This document shows positions 17,641 to 29,394 of a stretch of DNA of 64,000 bases, one piece after another (positions within the stretch are counted from its first letter, which is position 1; each line of letters opens with the position of its first letter). The position numbers and the translations under genes are program-made. The notes beneath the pieces were generated by a model, which had not been told where the DNA came from, did not search any database, and saw only the letters and a list, made by a program, of their open reading frames with translations. Origin of the DNA: Micropterix aruncella (taxonomy: Eukaryota; Arthropoda; Insecta; Lepidoptera; Micropterigidae); assembly GCA_944548615.1 (NCBI GenBank), contig OX155952.1, forward strand, positions 32,937,096 through 33,001,095. Direction: 5' to 3'.

Positions 17641-18251
17641 AATAGCAATGCTTCATGCTATTTGCATCTATTCAAACTTAATACAACTGAGAGCAACAAC
17701 CTCACACTAAATGCGTCTAAAAGTAACTTCATACATTGTACAAATCATCGAAATCGGAATAAAGGTTCGCCAATAATACTTTCAATAAATAACACTGCCA
17801 TTCCTCAAACTCATTGTACTAGATTTTTAGGTGTTCATGTCGACGAACTTTTAAAAACGAACTTTCACTGTGAAAACCTCGAAAGTAGGTTAAGTCGGGC
17901 ATGTTATGCTTTAAGTATTGTAAGAAGGTCGTTGGATGAATTGCAAACAAGAAATGTTTATTTCAGCTATATTGAAGCTATCCTAAGTTATGCCATTATG
18001 ATCTGGGGAAATTGTTATGATTGTCATAGGGAACCCATATTTATACTCCAAAAGAGAGCACTGCGAATAATTGCAAAGGTGAAAAGGGAAGAGTTGTGTC
18101 GACCCATTTTTAAAAGGCTAAGAATCCTCACTTTAACCTCACTCTATCTCTTTAAGTTACTGACTGAGTTTTTTAAGAATAAAGAAACACATATTATAAA
18201 AAGTTTTCATATACACATACTAAAAATACAAGAAATAAATTAAACATTTTG

Positions 18252-18837
18252 AGCTATTGCATAGCTTTTATCGCGGGCATAGGCCAGCGCGGCGACCGAA
18301 TGAAGAAATTTTTAAACGAAAATTAATGATTTTAAACTGATAATTACGTCTAAACGAGTACTGCTTACGATTCGAAAAAAAATATGATAAACAAGAACAT
18401 TTTCCTAATATTCTTAGCTTTAAATGTTTTAGATTTTGTTTATATTACATAGTGTAATTAATTTGTGAAATTAGGTCTAACCGAACACAAAAACGACTAC
18501 TACGCAAATACTATCTGGCGTATTATTATGAAACCTGCACCATTTTAAAGATAATTTAATTATCTATCTTTTTATCTACGATTTTTTTCGAATAATCCGT
18601 TTTTTTGCTTTATCGAATAAAAAATTCGTGCGCGGCACTCTATCTGAGGACGTTTCAATTATTCCGAATCATTTGCTACCGCAGCCGCAAATGATTCAGA
18701 ATAATTTCAACGTTTTCCGATAGAGCGCAGTTATCTGATATCAGAAAAAATAAAATAAATAAATAATTATAATTGCATAAGTTGTTAAAAATGCTATGCA
18801 ATAGCTTTACCGCGGCAGTCCCCGAGTGCCACACGTA
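18252..18837 (+). mobile_element. AGCTATTGCATAGC foldback element, copy 1
   Basis: It starts AGCTATTGCATAGCTTTTAT and ends with GCTATGCAATAGCTTTACCG plus a short tail to ACACGTA, so the subterminal blocks are inverted. The centre (18640-18727) is itself a palindrome whose arms contain ATTATTCCGAATCATTTGC. It has no transposase. It lies in the LINE coding end. Confidence 0.8.
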
Positions 18838-19053
18838 TTTTTTATACCATGTATTAAACTAAACACAGCAAGGCAAGACACAAAATACTCCGGGCCATAT
18901 TACTTTAAGAGGCTACCGGAAAGTTTAAAAACAATTCAAGTGGAAGGCTTATTCAAAAAATTACTTAAAGAATTCTTATTAGACGAAGCTTTTTACTCGA
19001 TCGATGAGTTTGTTAATTTTAAATAATTTTTCTTTTTTTTTTTGCCATTTTTA

Positions 19054-19641
19054 AGCTATTGCATAGCTTTTATCGCGGGCCTTAGGCCAGCGCGGCGACC
19101 GAATGAAGAAATTTCTTAACGAAAATTAATGATTTTAAACTGATAATTACGTCTAAACGAGTACTGCTTACGATTCGAAAAAAATATATGATAAACAAGA
19201 ACATTTTCCTAATATTCTTAGCTTTAAATGTTTTAGATTTTGTTTATATTACATAGTGTAATTAATTTGTGAAATTAGGTCTAACCGAACACAAAAACGA
19301 CTACTACGCAAATACTATCTGGCGTATTATTATGAAACCTGCACCATTTTAAAGATAATTTAATTATCTATCTTTTTATCTACGATTTTTTTCGAATAAT
19401 CCGTTTTTTTGCTTTATCGAATAAAAAATTCGTGCGCGGCACTCTATCTGAGGACGTTTCAATTATTCCGAATCATTTGCTACCGCAGCCGCAAATGATT
19501 CAGAATAATTTCAACGTTTTCCGATAGAGCGCAGTTATCTGATATCAGAAAAAATAAAATAAATAAATAATTATAATTGCATAAGTTGTTAAAAATGCTA
19601 TGCAATAGCTTTACCGCGGCAGTCCCCGAGTGCCACACGTA
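19054..19641 (+). mobile_element. AGCTATTGCATAGC foldback element, copy 2
   Basis: It is almost identical to copy 1, offset by 802 bp. It is followed (19642-19820) by another copy of the LINE coding end that has lost about 11 bp and is therefore frameshifted. Both parts were duplicated together, so this is a tandem duplication and not a second insertion. Confidence 0.82.
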
Positions 19642-19846
19642 TTTTTTATACCATGTATTAAACTAAACACAGCAAGGCAAGACACAAAATACTCCGGGCC
19701 ATATTACTTTAAGAGGCTACCGGAAAGTTTAAAAACAATTCAAGTGGAAGGCTTATTCAAAAAATTACTTATTAGACGAAGCTTTTTACTCGATCGATGA
19801 GTTTGTTAATTTTAAATAATTTTTAAATTTTTTTTTGCCATTTTTA

Positions 19847-20444
19847 AGCTATTGCATAGCTTTTATCGCGGGCCTTAGGCCAGCGCGGCGACCGAATGAA
19901 GAAATTTCTTAACGAAAATTAATGATTTTAAACTGATAATTACGTCTAAACGAGTACTGCTTACGATTCGAAAAAAATATATGTTAAACAAGAACATTTT
20001 CCTAATATTCTTAGCTTTGAATATTTTAGATTTTGTTTATATTACATAGTGTAATTAATTTGTGAAATTAGGTCTAACCGAACACAAAAACGACTACTAC
20101 GCAAATACTATCTGGCGTATTATTATGAAACCTGCACCATCTTAAAGATAATTTAATTATCTATCTTTTTATCTACGATTTTTTTTTAATAATCCTTTTT
20201 TTTTGCTTTATCGAATAAAAAATTCATGCGCGGCGCTCTATCGGAAGACTCTAGGCGCGGCGCTCTATTCGTGCTTTCGCAGCCGCAAATGATTCGGAAT
20301 AATTTTAACGTTTTCCGATAGAGCGCAGTTATCTGATATCAGAAAAAATAAAATAAATAAAATAAATAAATAATTATAACTGCATAAGTTGTTAAAAATG
20401 CTATGCAATAGCTTTACCGCGGCAGTCCCCGAGTGCCACACCTA
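19847..20444 (+). mobile_element. AGCTATTGCATAGC foldback element, copy 3
   Basis: It starts 793 bp after copy 2 and is slightly more diverged. A small duplication of GGCGCGGCGCTCTAT-type sequence has altered the central palindrome near 20230-20275. It is followed by LINE 3' UTR and not by another coding end. Confidence 0.78.
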
Positions 20445-21016
20445 TTTTTTTTTTTTATTTTAAGTAGCATTTTTTAATTATTCTGACTTTTTCTAATTTT
20501 AATTTCTTGATTATTTTTATCGATTATTTTAATTTGTGGTTTTAGTAAATAAATCTTAAAAATGATTTTGATGCCCTAAAAGCAATGCCCTGTATGTACG
20601 TGGTGATAAATTTAAATATTGTAAAAACGGACTAATATACTGTAATTTAAATGTACCTAAATATTAAGTTTCTACAATCTGTTAAGATTTTTTTTGGAAA
20701 TAAATTGAAATTGAAATTGAAAATTGAAATTCATGCCAGAATGCGGCTAGAAGTCTCATAGACATAACCGGATTACTATTTTCCTCCTACAGCTGCACTT
20801 TTCGATTTTTTAATGAATTCATCGCCACCTTCATGACACTAACGTGTAACGTTTGGCTATTTCTAATTGTCATGTTGAGCGGCCTTATACTTATATATAT
20901 ACTTTTTTTACAAATTTTCTATCTTTCTACACCTTTATAACTTTTAAATTAACTTTCTAATGGCTAACTTATACGGATTTGCATTAAAATGTTCTTTATA
21001 CACAAATTGAAACCCC

Positions 21017-21519
21017 TTATTACGGTATAGTTTTTTTATTAATGACATAATAATGATTTTGCCATACGGACAAGTTACGCTAACAACCTTTCTTAACGAC
21101 AAATAATTTCAAAAATTTCCCCAATACCATTTCCAAATCGCAAGTTATTTTCTTAGATATTGATTTAACAATTTCCTATGGTACAATTAAAACTGCGATC
21201 CATATAAAACCTAATTATATTTCGTAAAATCTACCAGCTCGGGATCTAGATGACAGCAGAAGGGTGGATCAAGAAGATATATTGCACTAGGCGTACGAGG
21301 AACCAGACTACTATCGGCCGCATCAAGAAGAGGCGAGTTTTTTTAAAAGCCAGACATCTTTGGTGTATTGGTTTAATGGAACGTACAATTCTATGGAAAA
21401 GTCCGATGCGAAGTGTGAGCCCGTATGTACTGGTGGCAGGTAAAACATCGAAACCACCCGCCTATTTAAAACGCAGCGACTCGTTTATCATCGGTGGATG
21501 CCAATCTAGCTAAATTGTG
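21017..21519 (+). repeat. ~500-bp segmental duplication, copy 1
   Basis: It matches 22681-23195 closely: ATGACATAATAATGATTT, CAATTAAAACTG, GGGATCTAGATGACAGCAGA, CGGCCGCATCAAGAAGAGGC and ACTCGTTTATCATCGGTGGA. One frame reads DLDDSRRVDQED before a 2-bp insertion. Another contains CEPVCTGGR next to GTAAAA. I do not recognise a protein family with confidence. Confidence 0.75.
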
Positions 21520-22341
21520 CGATGGCGGATAAAAAGTATACCAAATATTTGGATGCGAGTATGATGCAATTATACAGGATGTTACCAAATATACCGTTTC
21601 AACTCTTGGGAGATATTGGTGGTTATTTTTGTTGGTAAACATGCGAAAATCAAGCGACTTTTAGGGAAATTATCTATATATCTCCTATGTGCACTAGTCT
21701 ACGCATAATCAAAAACGTAAAATTACAAAAAAAAAAATGTAAAATCATAATAAATAAGAAAGCTAGAAAATGAGTAAACGAATACGGAGAAATAACATGA
21801 TTCCTAACAACCCGGAATCAGAACCAAACGAATTTATTTATCAATATTTTCTGCGTCGTCATACGTCTATATTTTTTAAATTCCCCGCGGACACAATTCT
21901 CCGGTAGTACGTCGCGACACGACTTAAGGGGCAACGAAAATAATGATGTATCTCCGTTAAGAAGGTATCGTAAAAGGAACATCGAAAGGGTGATATCGCT
22001 GGGCGCTTTTGATTGAGCGAGTAACATGAGTAGGGTGAGCGGGGAATGGCGAAGAGAGGAAGGGTTTGAGGGAGCAAGACAAATATGGTGACTCGGGTAC
22101 GGAAAGGCGAAGGCATCCAGTTTTACCTTAAGAATGCCCTAAGGGTTTTTATATATCGTTAGGTATATATCCTGGGCGGAATCAATCAACATGAAATTGG
22201 GCGAGGAAATTGAAAAAGTGCTTTTTAGCGATCGCGATGGTCAGCGAGGATAGAAAAAAAGTCTCTTTACCCTATATGTATCTATGCATTTAATTGTTTT
22301 TTACTAAAAAGCAGCCATGGTTATTTTAGTATCGAAGAGTT
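21520..22341. other. Intergenic, no gene recognised
   Basis: AT-rich sequence between the first duplication copy and a transposon scrap. The two minus-strand frames at 21818-22116 lack recognisable domains. Confidence 0.5.
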
Positions 22342-22590
22342 TTAATGGGAAGGCTTTATATTATCGATTGTCATCAGATATAACCGACTTCGCTCCAGGA
22401 GGGTACAAGCACCATTAAAACGACCTGTATTCGAAGCCGTAGTATCAGAACAGAGAATTTGGACTTTCTTTCCGCGATTTATATTTAAGATCACCTTCCA
22501 AATAGCCTGCGCCTGTTCTTTGTCTGTAGAATTTTCAAGTCTCGGCACGCCAATTACTTGTTCATCAATTAGTGTATCTAAAATTGGCAA
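22342..22590 (-). pseudogene. Transposon-derived protein fragment (hAT-like)
   Basis: The minus strand reads LIDEQVIGVPRLE then ILCSDTTASNTGRFNGACTL. The DTTASNTG...GAC block recurs in a family of insect transposon-derived proteins that I associate with hAT-type transposases, where an aspartate in this position is catalytic. Only ~80 residues remain and the flanks are not in frame. The family link is from memory and not certain. Confidence 0.5.
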
Positions 22591-22680
22591 ACATTTTTTA
22601 TGTTTTCACCGCGTGCCTTCCATTTTTCTGTTCTAATTCTTTGAATTAAAGACTGATCGGAAATTCATCAAATTCAAACC

Positions 22681-23195
22681 CTTATAGTTTTTTTTGATGA
22701 CATAATAATGATTTCGCCACACGGACAATTTACTCTAACAACCTTTCTCGACGACAAATAATTTCGGAAATTTCCCACATACCATTTCCAAATCGTAAGT
22801 TATTTTCTTAGATGTCGATTTAACAATTTCCCATGGTACAATTAAAACTGTGATCCATATAAAACCTAATTATATTTTGTAAAATCTACCATCTCGGGAT
22901 CTAGATGACAGCAGAAGGGCGGACCAAGAAGATATTGCACTCGGCGTACGAGGAACCACACTACTATCGGCCGCATCAAGAAGAGGCGATTTTTTTTAAA
23001 AAGCCGGACCACCTTAGTGTCTTGGTTTAATAGAACGTACCATTCTATGGGAAAGTTCGATGAAGAGTGTGTTGATCGGTGCGGCCGGGGTGAGCCCGTA
23101 TGTACTGGTGGCAGGAAAAACATCGAAACCACCAGCCTATTTCAAACGCAGCGACTCGTTTATCATCGGTGGATGCCAATCTAGCGAGATTGTCA
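22681..23195 (+). repeat. ~500-bp segmental duplication, copy 2
   Basis: This is the partner of 21017-21519, lying 1.66 kb downstream in the same orientation. It keeps DLDDSRRADQEDIALGVRG open but carries an extra block (GTTGATCGGTGCGGCCGGG) near 23070, absent from copy 1. The GTAAAA motif of copy 1 is GAAAAA here. Confidence 0.75.
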
Positions 23196-23735
23196 TTCGG
23201 CGAGATTCATCAATGTTTAATCCAAGTACATCAATAGAAGCTTCAATAATAAAACAGTCTCATTGTCACTGTCGCTCCGCTGTCTGCTTCGCTACAAACA
23301 CGTGTCGCCAGCATTCGCACGTTTAAGTACACAAGGTCTGACAGACACGTTTAGATGCAAGCCTGCATTAGTTGCCGCGGTTCAAATTACATAAGACTAT
23401 ATTTACAGTTGTTTTGACGTAAATGGTAAAAAAAATTATATGTATATATAATATATTATTAACTTACACGTAATCGCGAATTGAAAATATCGCAAAAACC
23501 GTCTATTGCGCGAGGAATCAAAGGCTAGATTCAACGGGACGGCGAAGACTTCCAGGGATTTACCGTATAGCAACCAGGTATTATATAGAACAAAAACAGT
23601 TTTATGTTCGTAGCTGTACGCTCCAAAACTAAAAACATATATTTTTAGAATATTTAGTCTCAGTTATTCTTAGTATAATTCCACGATCAGCCTAGATCAA
23701 GCAAAATTGCGCCGTCACCTGTCTTCAGCAGTATA
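23196..23735. other. Intergenic, no gene recognised
   Basis: AT-rich; nothing recognised apart from the start of the MITE at 23736. Confidence 0.5.
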
Positions 23736-24168
23736 CAATGAGAAAAATATTGGATTAATTCTTACATTACCATTTTGTTATTACGGTTTTATACAGAATA
23801 ACGTTGTTTTTTGTTAAATTAGACGGAATTTTAATGAGACTTCATTACTCAATTATATGTATCAACCTTTTCCTTTCGGGTAATACTGAAATAACAGTAT
23901 ACTATAGTTTCAACATGATTCATATTTCCGACTATAACCATACGTATACATGCTGTCATATCAGAAGCGAGGTCATAAGGTCGCGACGTAATGAAATAAC
24001 ATTAGGTTTTAATATTACGACTCGATATCTGCCGTCACGCGAACACCGTTACGCTTCATGTTAATTCATACATATGGACCACAGTCAGATTTTTTCATGT
24101 ATAGGAAACATGTTGCCTTGTTGAAACATGCGTATTTCCGTGCATTACACTGTTATATTTTCTCAGTG
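23736..24168 (-). mobile_element. TA-flanked MITE family, copy 3 (inverted)
   Basis: It begins TA-CAATGAGAAAAATATTGG and ends TTTTCTCAGTG. Its left part is the reverse complement of the right part of the copy at 7943-8379 (ACCATTTTGTTATTACGGTT, then ACAGAATAACG). So it is the same family in the opposite orientation, outside the host gene. Confidence 0.75.
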
Positions 24169-24257
24169 ACGATGCTTACATACTAATTCAATTCTATACA
24201 ACTTTTAATACCAAATGTTAGCAATTCTCGAATTTGAGACAATTTTAGATTGTTAGA

Positions 24258-24436
24258 TATGTTTCACATAATGCATCAGAATCGCAGGTGTATCATCCAA
24301 CGTTTGCTCTAACGTTTTATCTACTGTAATGACAATTTTAATCTACTGTAATCAGCAATACAATCAGAAATGTTTCACATCATCAGTATCGCAGGTGTAC
24401 CATCCAAAGTTGCTCTAACGTTTTATCTACTGTAAT
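24258..24436 (+). repeat. Short direct duplication (~70 bp)
   Basis: ATGTTTCACAT, TCGCAGGTGT, CATCCAA and TAACGTTTTATCTACTGTAA occur in the same order at 24258-24330 and 24370-24436. Confidence 0.8.
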
Positions 24437-25910
24437 CACAATTATAAACAAAAAAGTCCTCCGCGATCCTTCCCCCCCCCCCCTCCCCCCCCCCCTCCCC
24501 CTCCCCCTTTCGCATGCAGTATGTGCGAGTGAAAATAAGGAGACGTCCATTACAAAACCGTGTTGCTTTAAATATAAAAGTAAGGCGCTGAAATTGGTTT
24601 CCTTATCTTGTACAAAAAGGGTAGATATGTTAGTCACGAATGAATGGCAGCGGCAGTAAAGAACGGTCTATTTGCAGGAGTGGGAAGGAAAATGCTGAGA
24701 TAATTCGTTCCTTTCTTCCCTTTTCCCCCTTCCTTCCTGCCCCTCCCCGCCCCCAGCCGCTCCGGTTTTCAGCGACACACTTTGTTTTCGTATTTACTGA
24801 CGAGATGAAAATTTGCTCCGTCTTGATGCACACGCTCTCACATCACAATGGGCAAATCTGGTGCAAAGAGACACAAACGTTGGATGCTTTGAGCTTTGTG
24901 TCACCTAGCTGATTCCTTCATTTCGCACCCCCAGCTGGTTTTAACTTACGCACTCTGATTAAAAATGAGGGAATCATTTCTATTGAAATCTAACACTAAA
25001 GAAAGCGAGGCCACTGACAAAAATATTGTTGCTGATAAAGGACCAACTAGAAACATAATAAATATCAAGGCAAATGACTAAATACGCTCACCAAAGATTG
25101 TCGCATGAAATTCGAGGGTTAGTAAAATTTCAATTTTTAGTTCTTTCAAATTAATGATCGAACATAAACTTGATAGCTAAGCCAGCCTAACTACCAGAAT
25201 TGATTCTTTTGATCTTGTTAATAAAGAGGCATCTGATAAAATATTTATTTACACCAATGGTCCTTTGGTATTTATCTTTAGGGTTACCACCTTAACAACG
25301 ATTAGAGTTAACAATATACCAGGTTACCAAGGTGTGGTTCATGTAGGGAATCGAAGACCATGCCCGCAGCGTGTGGCAATGGCGGTTTCACCGGAGGCGA
25401 GCGGAAAGGAAAACACAGAGTAGTTTTTCGGCAGATGGTTATTTGAGACTCTCGAGCAGGTGAGCAAGTTCAATCCTACTCGCATTAACACAAAGTGCGT
25501 TCGTAAAAGTGGTGTGACATTAATATCTGACTCTAATAATTCACGCGGGTGGCAATACCGACACAATTACTATATAATGGCGTTGGGTTTAATAATAATT
25601 TCTTACTACTATTTTTTTTTTTGTATGTTGGTATAACTCTTTTTGCTTGTGTATTTGTATTATGCAAGAATGAATGTTTTGAACTTTATACCATTAATAA
25701 TTATATAACCGAATGTCATACATGTCAGCTCGCAATATGCTAAGTCAAATATCAGCATCCCTAGATACGGGCGTTCTTGCTCAGTTAGGTATGCGACGAG
25801 CCAACGGCTATGGGTTCAACTTGTTTTTCCTGCACGTTTTATTGTACTGTATACCGAATATCATAGCCATTCGTCTGTAAATCATGTTGTTTAAAATAAA
25901 AATAAAAAAA
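24437..25910. other. Intergenic, no gene recognised
   Basis: It contains a C-rich run (24470-24510) and a pyrimidine-rich stretch near 24710-24770. Small frames on both strands carry no domains. Confidence 0.5.
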
Positions 25911-26502
25911 TACGTGTGGCATTCGGGGACTGCCGCCGTAAAGCTATTGCATAGCATTTTTAACAACTTATGCAATTATAATTATTTATTTATTTTATTT
26001 TTTCTGATATCAGTTAACTGCGCTCTATCGGAAAACGTTGAAATTATTCCGAATCATTTGCGGCTGCGGTAGCAAATGATTCGGAATAATTTAAACGTCT
26101 TCCGATAGAGCGCCCCGCACGAATTTTTAATAGATAAAGCAAAAAAAAAAACGGATTATTCGAAAAAAATCGTAGATAAAAAGATATATAATTTATCTTT
26201 AAAATGGTGCAGGTTTCATAATAATACGCCAGATAGTATTTGCGTAGTAATCGTTTTTTGTGTTCGGTTAGACCTAATTTCACAAATTAATTACACTATG
26301 TAATATAAACAAAATCTAAAATATTCAAAGCTAAGAATATTAGGAAAATGTTCTTGTTTAACATGTATTTTTTTCGAATCGTAAGCAGTACTCGTTTGGA
26401 CGTAATTATCAGTTTATAATCATTAATTTTCGTTAAGAAATTTCTTCATTCGGTCGCCGCGCTGGCCTACTAGGCCCGCGATAAAAGCTATGCAATAGCT
26501 TA
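25911..26502 (-). mobile_element. AGCTATTGCATAGC foldback element, copy 4 (inverted)
   Basis: It is the reverse complement of the elements at 18252-20444, from TACGTGTGGCATTCGGGGAC to AAAGCTATGCAATAGCTT. Its central palindrome (26018-26110) is better preserved than in the tandem copies. It stands alone with no LINE sequence around it, which helps to define the element's ends. Confidence 0.82.
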
Positions 26503-27160
26503 AAAATAAAAAAAATACCGCACTTGGCAAATTGTAATTGCTTTATGATATTAATATTCAGATGAATTAAGTTCCTGGCTACTTGACAGGAAAGTCTTAG
26601 GGTGGCACAACCGATTATTATTATATTCGATCCATGCTAATTAAATACTATTTTAGTACTGTATGCACCATTTTACTCGTGGATCGTGTCGCCGCTCACC
26701 AGGTGGCGCTGTATAGTAAACAAATGTCTCTACATATATGGCGACTGTTCTCAAGAGGCGCCATGACCCACCAATTAGTTAAGCTGCCTCTTGGGATATT
26801 TTTAATTTGAACCAGTGGTTATGCATGCCCCTAATTGAAATGTTTGGTAGACTATGCCGCTCTCATTGATTACATAGCATATTACATTTCTCAGCGTCGT
26901 ACTACAATTTGGCAACCAGGATTTCACCAAGAAATGCTACGCTTAGATGGCACTTATGATTTCCATAAAGTATAATGTTCATTAATATGTATACTATTGC
27001 GACTTTCGAGGTAAGACAGTATGGGAGCGCACTGCAAATGAAACTCTAAATACAGCTATATGGTACAAAATCATAATAAAATAACAAACAAATTTTTAAA
27101 TTCTAGCTCATATTATTTTAATATTATTTACGTTTTTAAATTTGGTGTATAGGGCATCCA
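26503..27160. other. Intergenic with a possible LTR-end relic
   Basis: At 26890-26920 CTCAGCGTCGTACTACAATT precedes TGGCAACCAGGA. This resembles the CTCAGCGTCGTTTACAACTG, GCGCCCC run after the palindrome at 7207-7237. Both could be LTR ends plus primer sites. No coding sequence is recognised. Confidence 0.35.
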
Positions 27161-27164
27161 TGGG

Positions 27165-27600
27165 AAATCCCTGGGAATCAAATATCCCAAAAGACCACGA
27201 GTACAAATTAAATAAATACCATGACCTCGCAAATGCCGTCACCCGGAACGGCTTCACTGTTCACCTTAACGCGGTGGAAGTAGGCGCTCGTGGCCTGCCA
27301 GCTAAATCTTTGTTTCACCTTTTTAATGATCTTGGTCTCTCCAGGAAAATAATCAACTCCTCTCTAGAAAAATTATCTAAAACCGCGATTTCTGCATCTC
27401 AAATTCTAAAGGCTTCGAAGGGGGAGTGAATGGGTGGTAAGGTGAACGCTCACATGTGGCGAGACAGCTGTCCTAAACCTACCACCGCCGGTCGTTAGTC
27501 CGGAATCCACCCTTCACCTCCCAGAAGTGTAATAATTATATATGATGGGCCCGATTTTTGGTCGGTGAATTCCATGGCAGCTCCGTTTGTATTTTATTTT
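27165..27600 (+). pseudogene. 3' fragment of restriction-like-endonuclease LINE (R2/Hero/NeSL group), copy 1
   Basis: The frame from 27166 reads PWESNIPKDHEYKLNKYHDL through VEVGARGLPAKSLFHLF to ASKGE and a stop at 27427-27429. This is the end of the nuclease region that is fuller at 58354-59346. The 3' UTR (to CCGTTTGTATTTTA, ~27600) also matches that copy. The fragment is 5'-truncated just before PWE, as expected from incomplete reverse transcription. Confidence 0.75.
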
Positions 27601-28005
27601 TATTCAATACGTAATACGCACTTCAAAGTTCAAATACACTAATAGATTACATTCTTTTTCTCCATATTATTTCCGTGGTGTAGTCAGCCTCTTCAAAGAA
27701 TGAGACAGATGTAACTAATAATTGGATGTTATTATTATTATCATTTGTAAAATTTTTGGGGTTGTTATAAATATTCGGTCCTCTATAAACAATAATTCAT
27801 TAGGTCTTCTTATAGATAGCCAAATAAATTGATATTGGTTTTGTCGTCCCTGCTATTATCGTCACCTGCATATCACTGTTTCACAAGAATGACCAAATCG
27901 TTGTATAGCGTTGTAAAAAAATAAGAAAAAAAAATGGAAAAGAATGTTAGTCTTTTTATTTCTTCGATTTGTAAATCCTATCTATTAAAAAAAAGTTTGA
28001 GAAGA
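27601..28005. other. Intergenic, no gene recognised
   Basis: AT-rich; nothing recognised. Confidence 0.5.
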
Positions 28006-28102
28006 GTTGAGCGCACTGCGCAATCTAGTGGTAGGTATAATATCGCTAATACACAATATTAGCGATATTTTACCTACCGTTAGATGACGCATCGTACTCA
28101 AC
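28006..28102. mobile_element. 97-bp foldback mini-element, copy 1
   Basis: It runs from GTTGAGCGCACTGCGCAATC to CGCATCGTACTCAAC as one imperfect hairpin centred on AATACACAATATT. A similar hairpin is at 50211-50305, with GTTGAGTGCGCTGC at the left and TAGATGGCGCAACGCGCTCA at the right. Confidence 0.7.
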
Positions 28103-29394
28103 GCATTTTATACTATAAAAAAAACTAATTTTCAATAACAAATAACAATTTTTTGATGTTTCTGTCACATATTTTTATGAAAAGTTGTTTATTTGCTCGT
28201 ACTGATTCACCCCCTTCAAAGATGCCGGTAACTAAAAACTCAAGGTGTATAATCAATGCCGTGCTAAACATGTTAAAGTAGGCTAAAGTAGTAGACCAAA
28301 GTAAGTAGTAGACCAATGCGGCCAGTAAGGAAAAAATATAAATTCTATATAAAGTAATTTTGATTAGGGGATTATATTACACGTAAATTCGATGGCGCTA
28401 CATATCGTTGTTTTTACGCGCTAGAATCCACATAATCTGCCAACTCACGCAAAACTCGCATAGGTCTACTACTATCCCTACAAAAACCTTGCATTCTTCA
28501 TAAAACTCATCAACGCAGCTGTTCACACACAAAAACCACAATGACCGCACCGCGGGGCCGTCCGGGCCGTAACTTAACGTCCGAAACACTGAACTAAATA
28601 TCTCTTAATTAGCACTCGGCGCGAGGGCATAAAGTGGAGCGGGCGTTTATTTAGAAATACGCGCGCAGACCCCGAAGACTAACCAAATACGCTTTGAGAT
28701 TTTCGAGTCTCGTTGACCTTTAGAAGGGAGTAAATTTCCCAAGCGGTATCGTGCGAGGAGCTACACGGTCTGGCCGGCTGAGTTAGAAACCGAAGCGAAT
28801 GGGAAGGGTAATGGTCATAGATATGTCTGCTTCGTTATAATCGAGCCGCAAAAGATACTCGACGAATATACCTACCTATCGTAAATGACAATGAAATAAT
28901 AAGGTCAAGGGCTCTAGTCGAGCATATAGGGGAGCATATTTCCCCTTAGGCTAAAAAGGACTTATTATATTCGAGCGAATGGATGTGGAAAGAAACAGCA
29001 TATCAACGATCTTGTTACGGCATGACGTAATAGATCTATGTAAACTCTGCGTCAGTAGGTCAAATCAGTATTTTTTCATAAGCAAATAAATCACGGGAAG
29101 TGAGCTTCCGTGCATGGATATATGTAGGATACATAAGCATGCGTGATCTTGATGTGATTGTTGATAATGTAAACCGGAGTAATTTAACAGAAGATACAGA
29201 AAATGATCCCTACAAAATGCCCGCAGCTACAAGCTACGAGAAAGATCTAAAGGCTTCTCCTTATTGTTTAAGTTGCCTCAGATGCACAGTATGTACAATG
29301 TGTTCGCTCGCAATTTGCTAGATTGGATTCAGTTGATCAAGATTGAAAATGTATATTTGGCAGCCACTGAAGCTCCAAGATCGAAATCTATTTA
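28103..29394. other. Intergenic, partly GC-rich, no gene recognised
   Basis: 28390-28800 is more CpG-rich than its surroundings, but no frame or promoter can be assigned. A 73-codon frame at 29100-29321 ends in a cysteine-rich tail, CLSCLRCTVCTMCSLAIC; I cannot place it. Confidence 0.4.

Larger units (their letters stand above)
17640..20735 (+). mobile_element. LINE 3' half, interrupted by a foldback element and tandemly amplified
   Basis: 17662-18240 encodes the end of a Jockey/CR1-like reverse transcriptase (TRFLGVHVDELL, ILQKRALRIIAKVKREE). A frame change near 18200 gives THTKNTRNKLNIL, at which point a 586-bp repeat intrudes. The coding end resumes at 18838-19026 (TKYSGPYYFKRLPESLKTIQ, then LLDEAFYSIDEF). 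The repeat plus coding end is then repeated. The LINE 3' UTR follows 20444 and finishes at 20690-20730 with AATAAATTGAAATTGAAATT, a short A-rich repeat tail typical of this LINE group. It is dead as a protein: interrupted, frameshifted and 5'-truncated. Confidence 0.75.
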
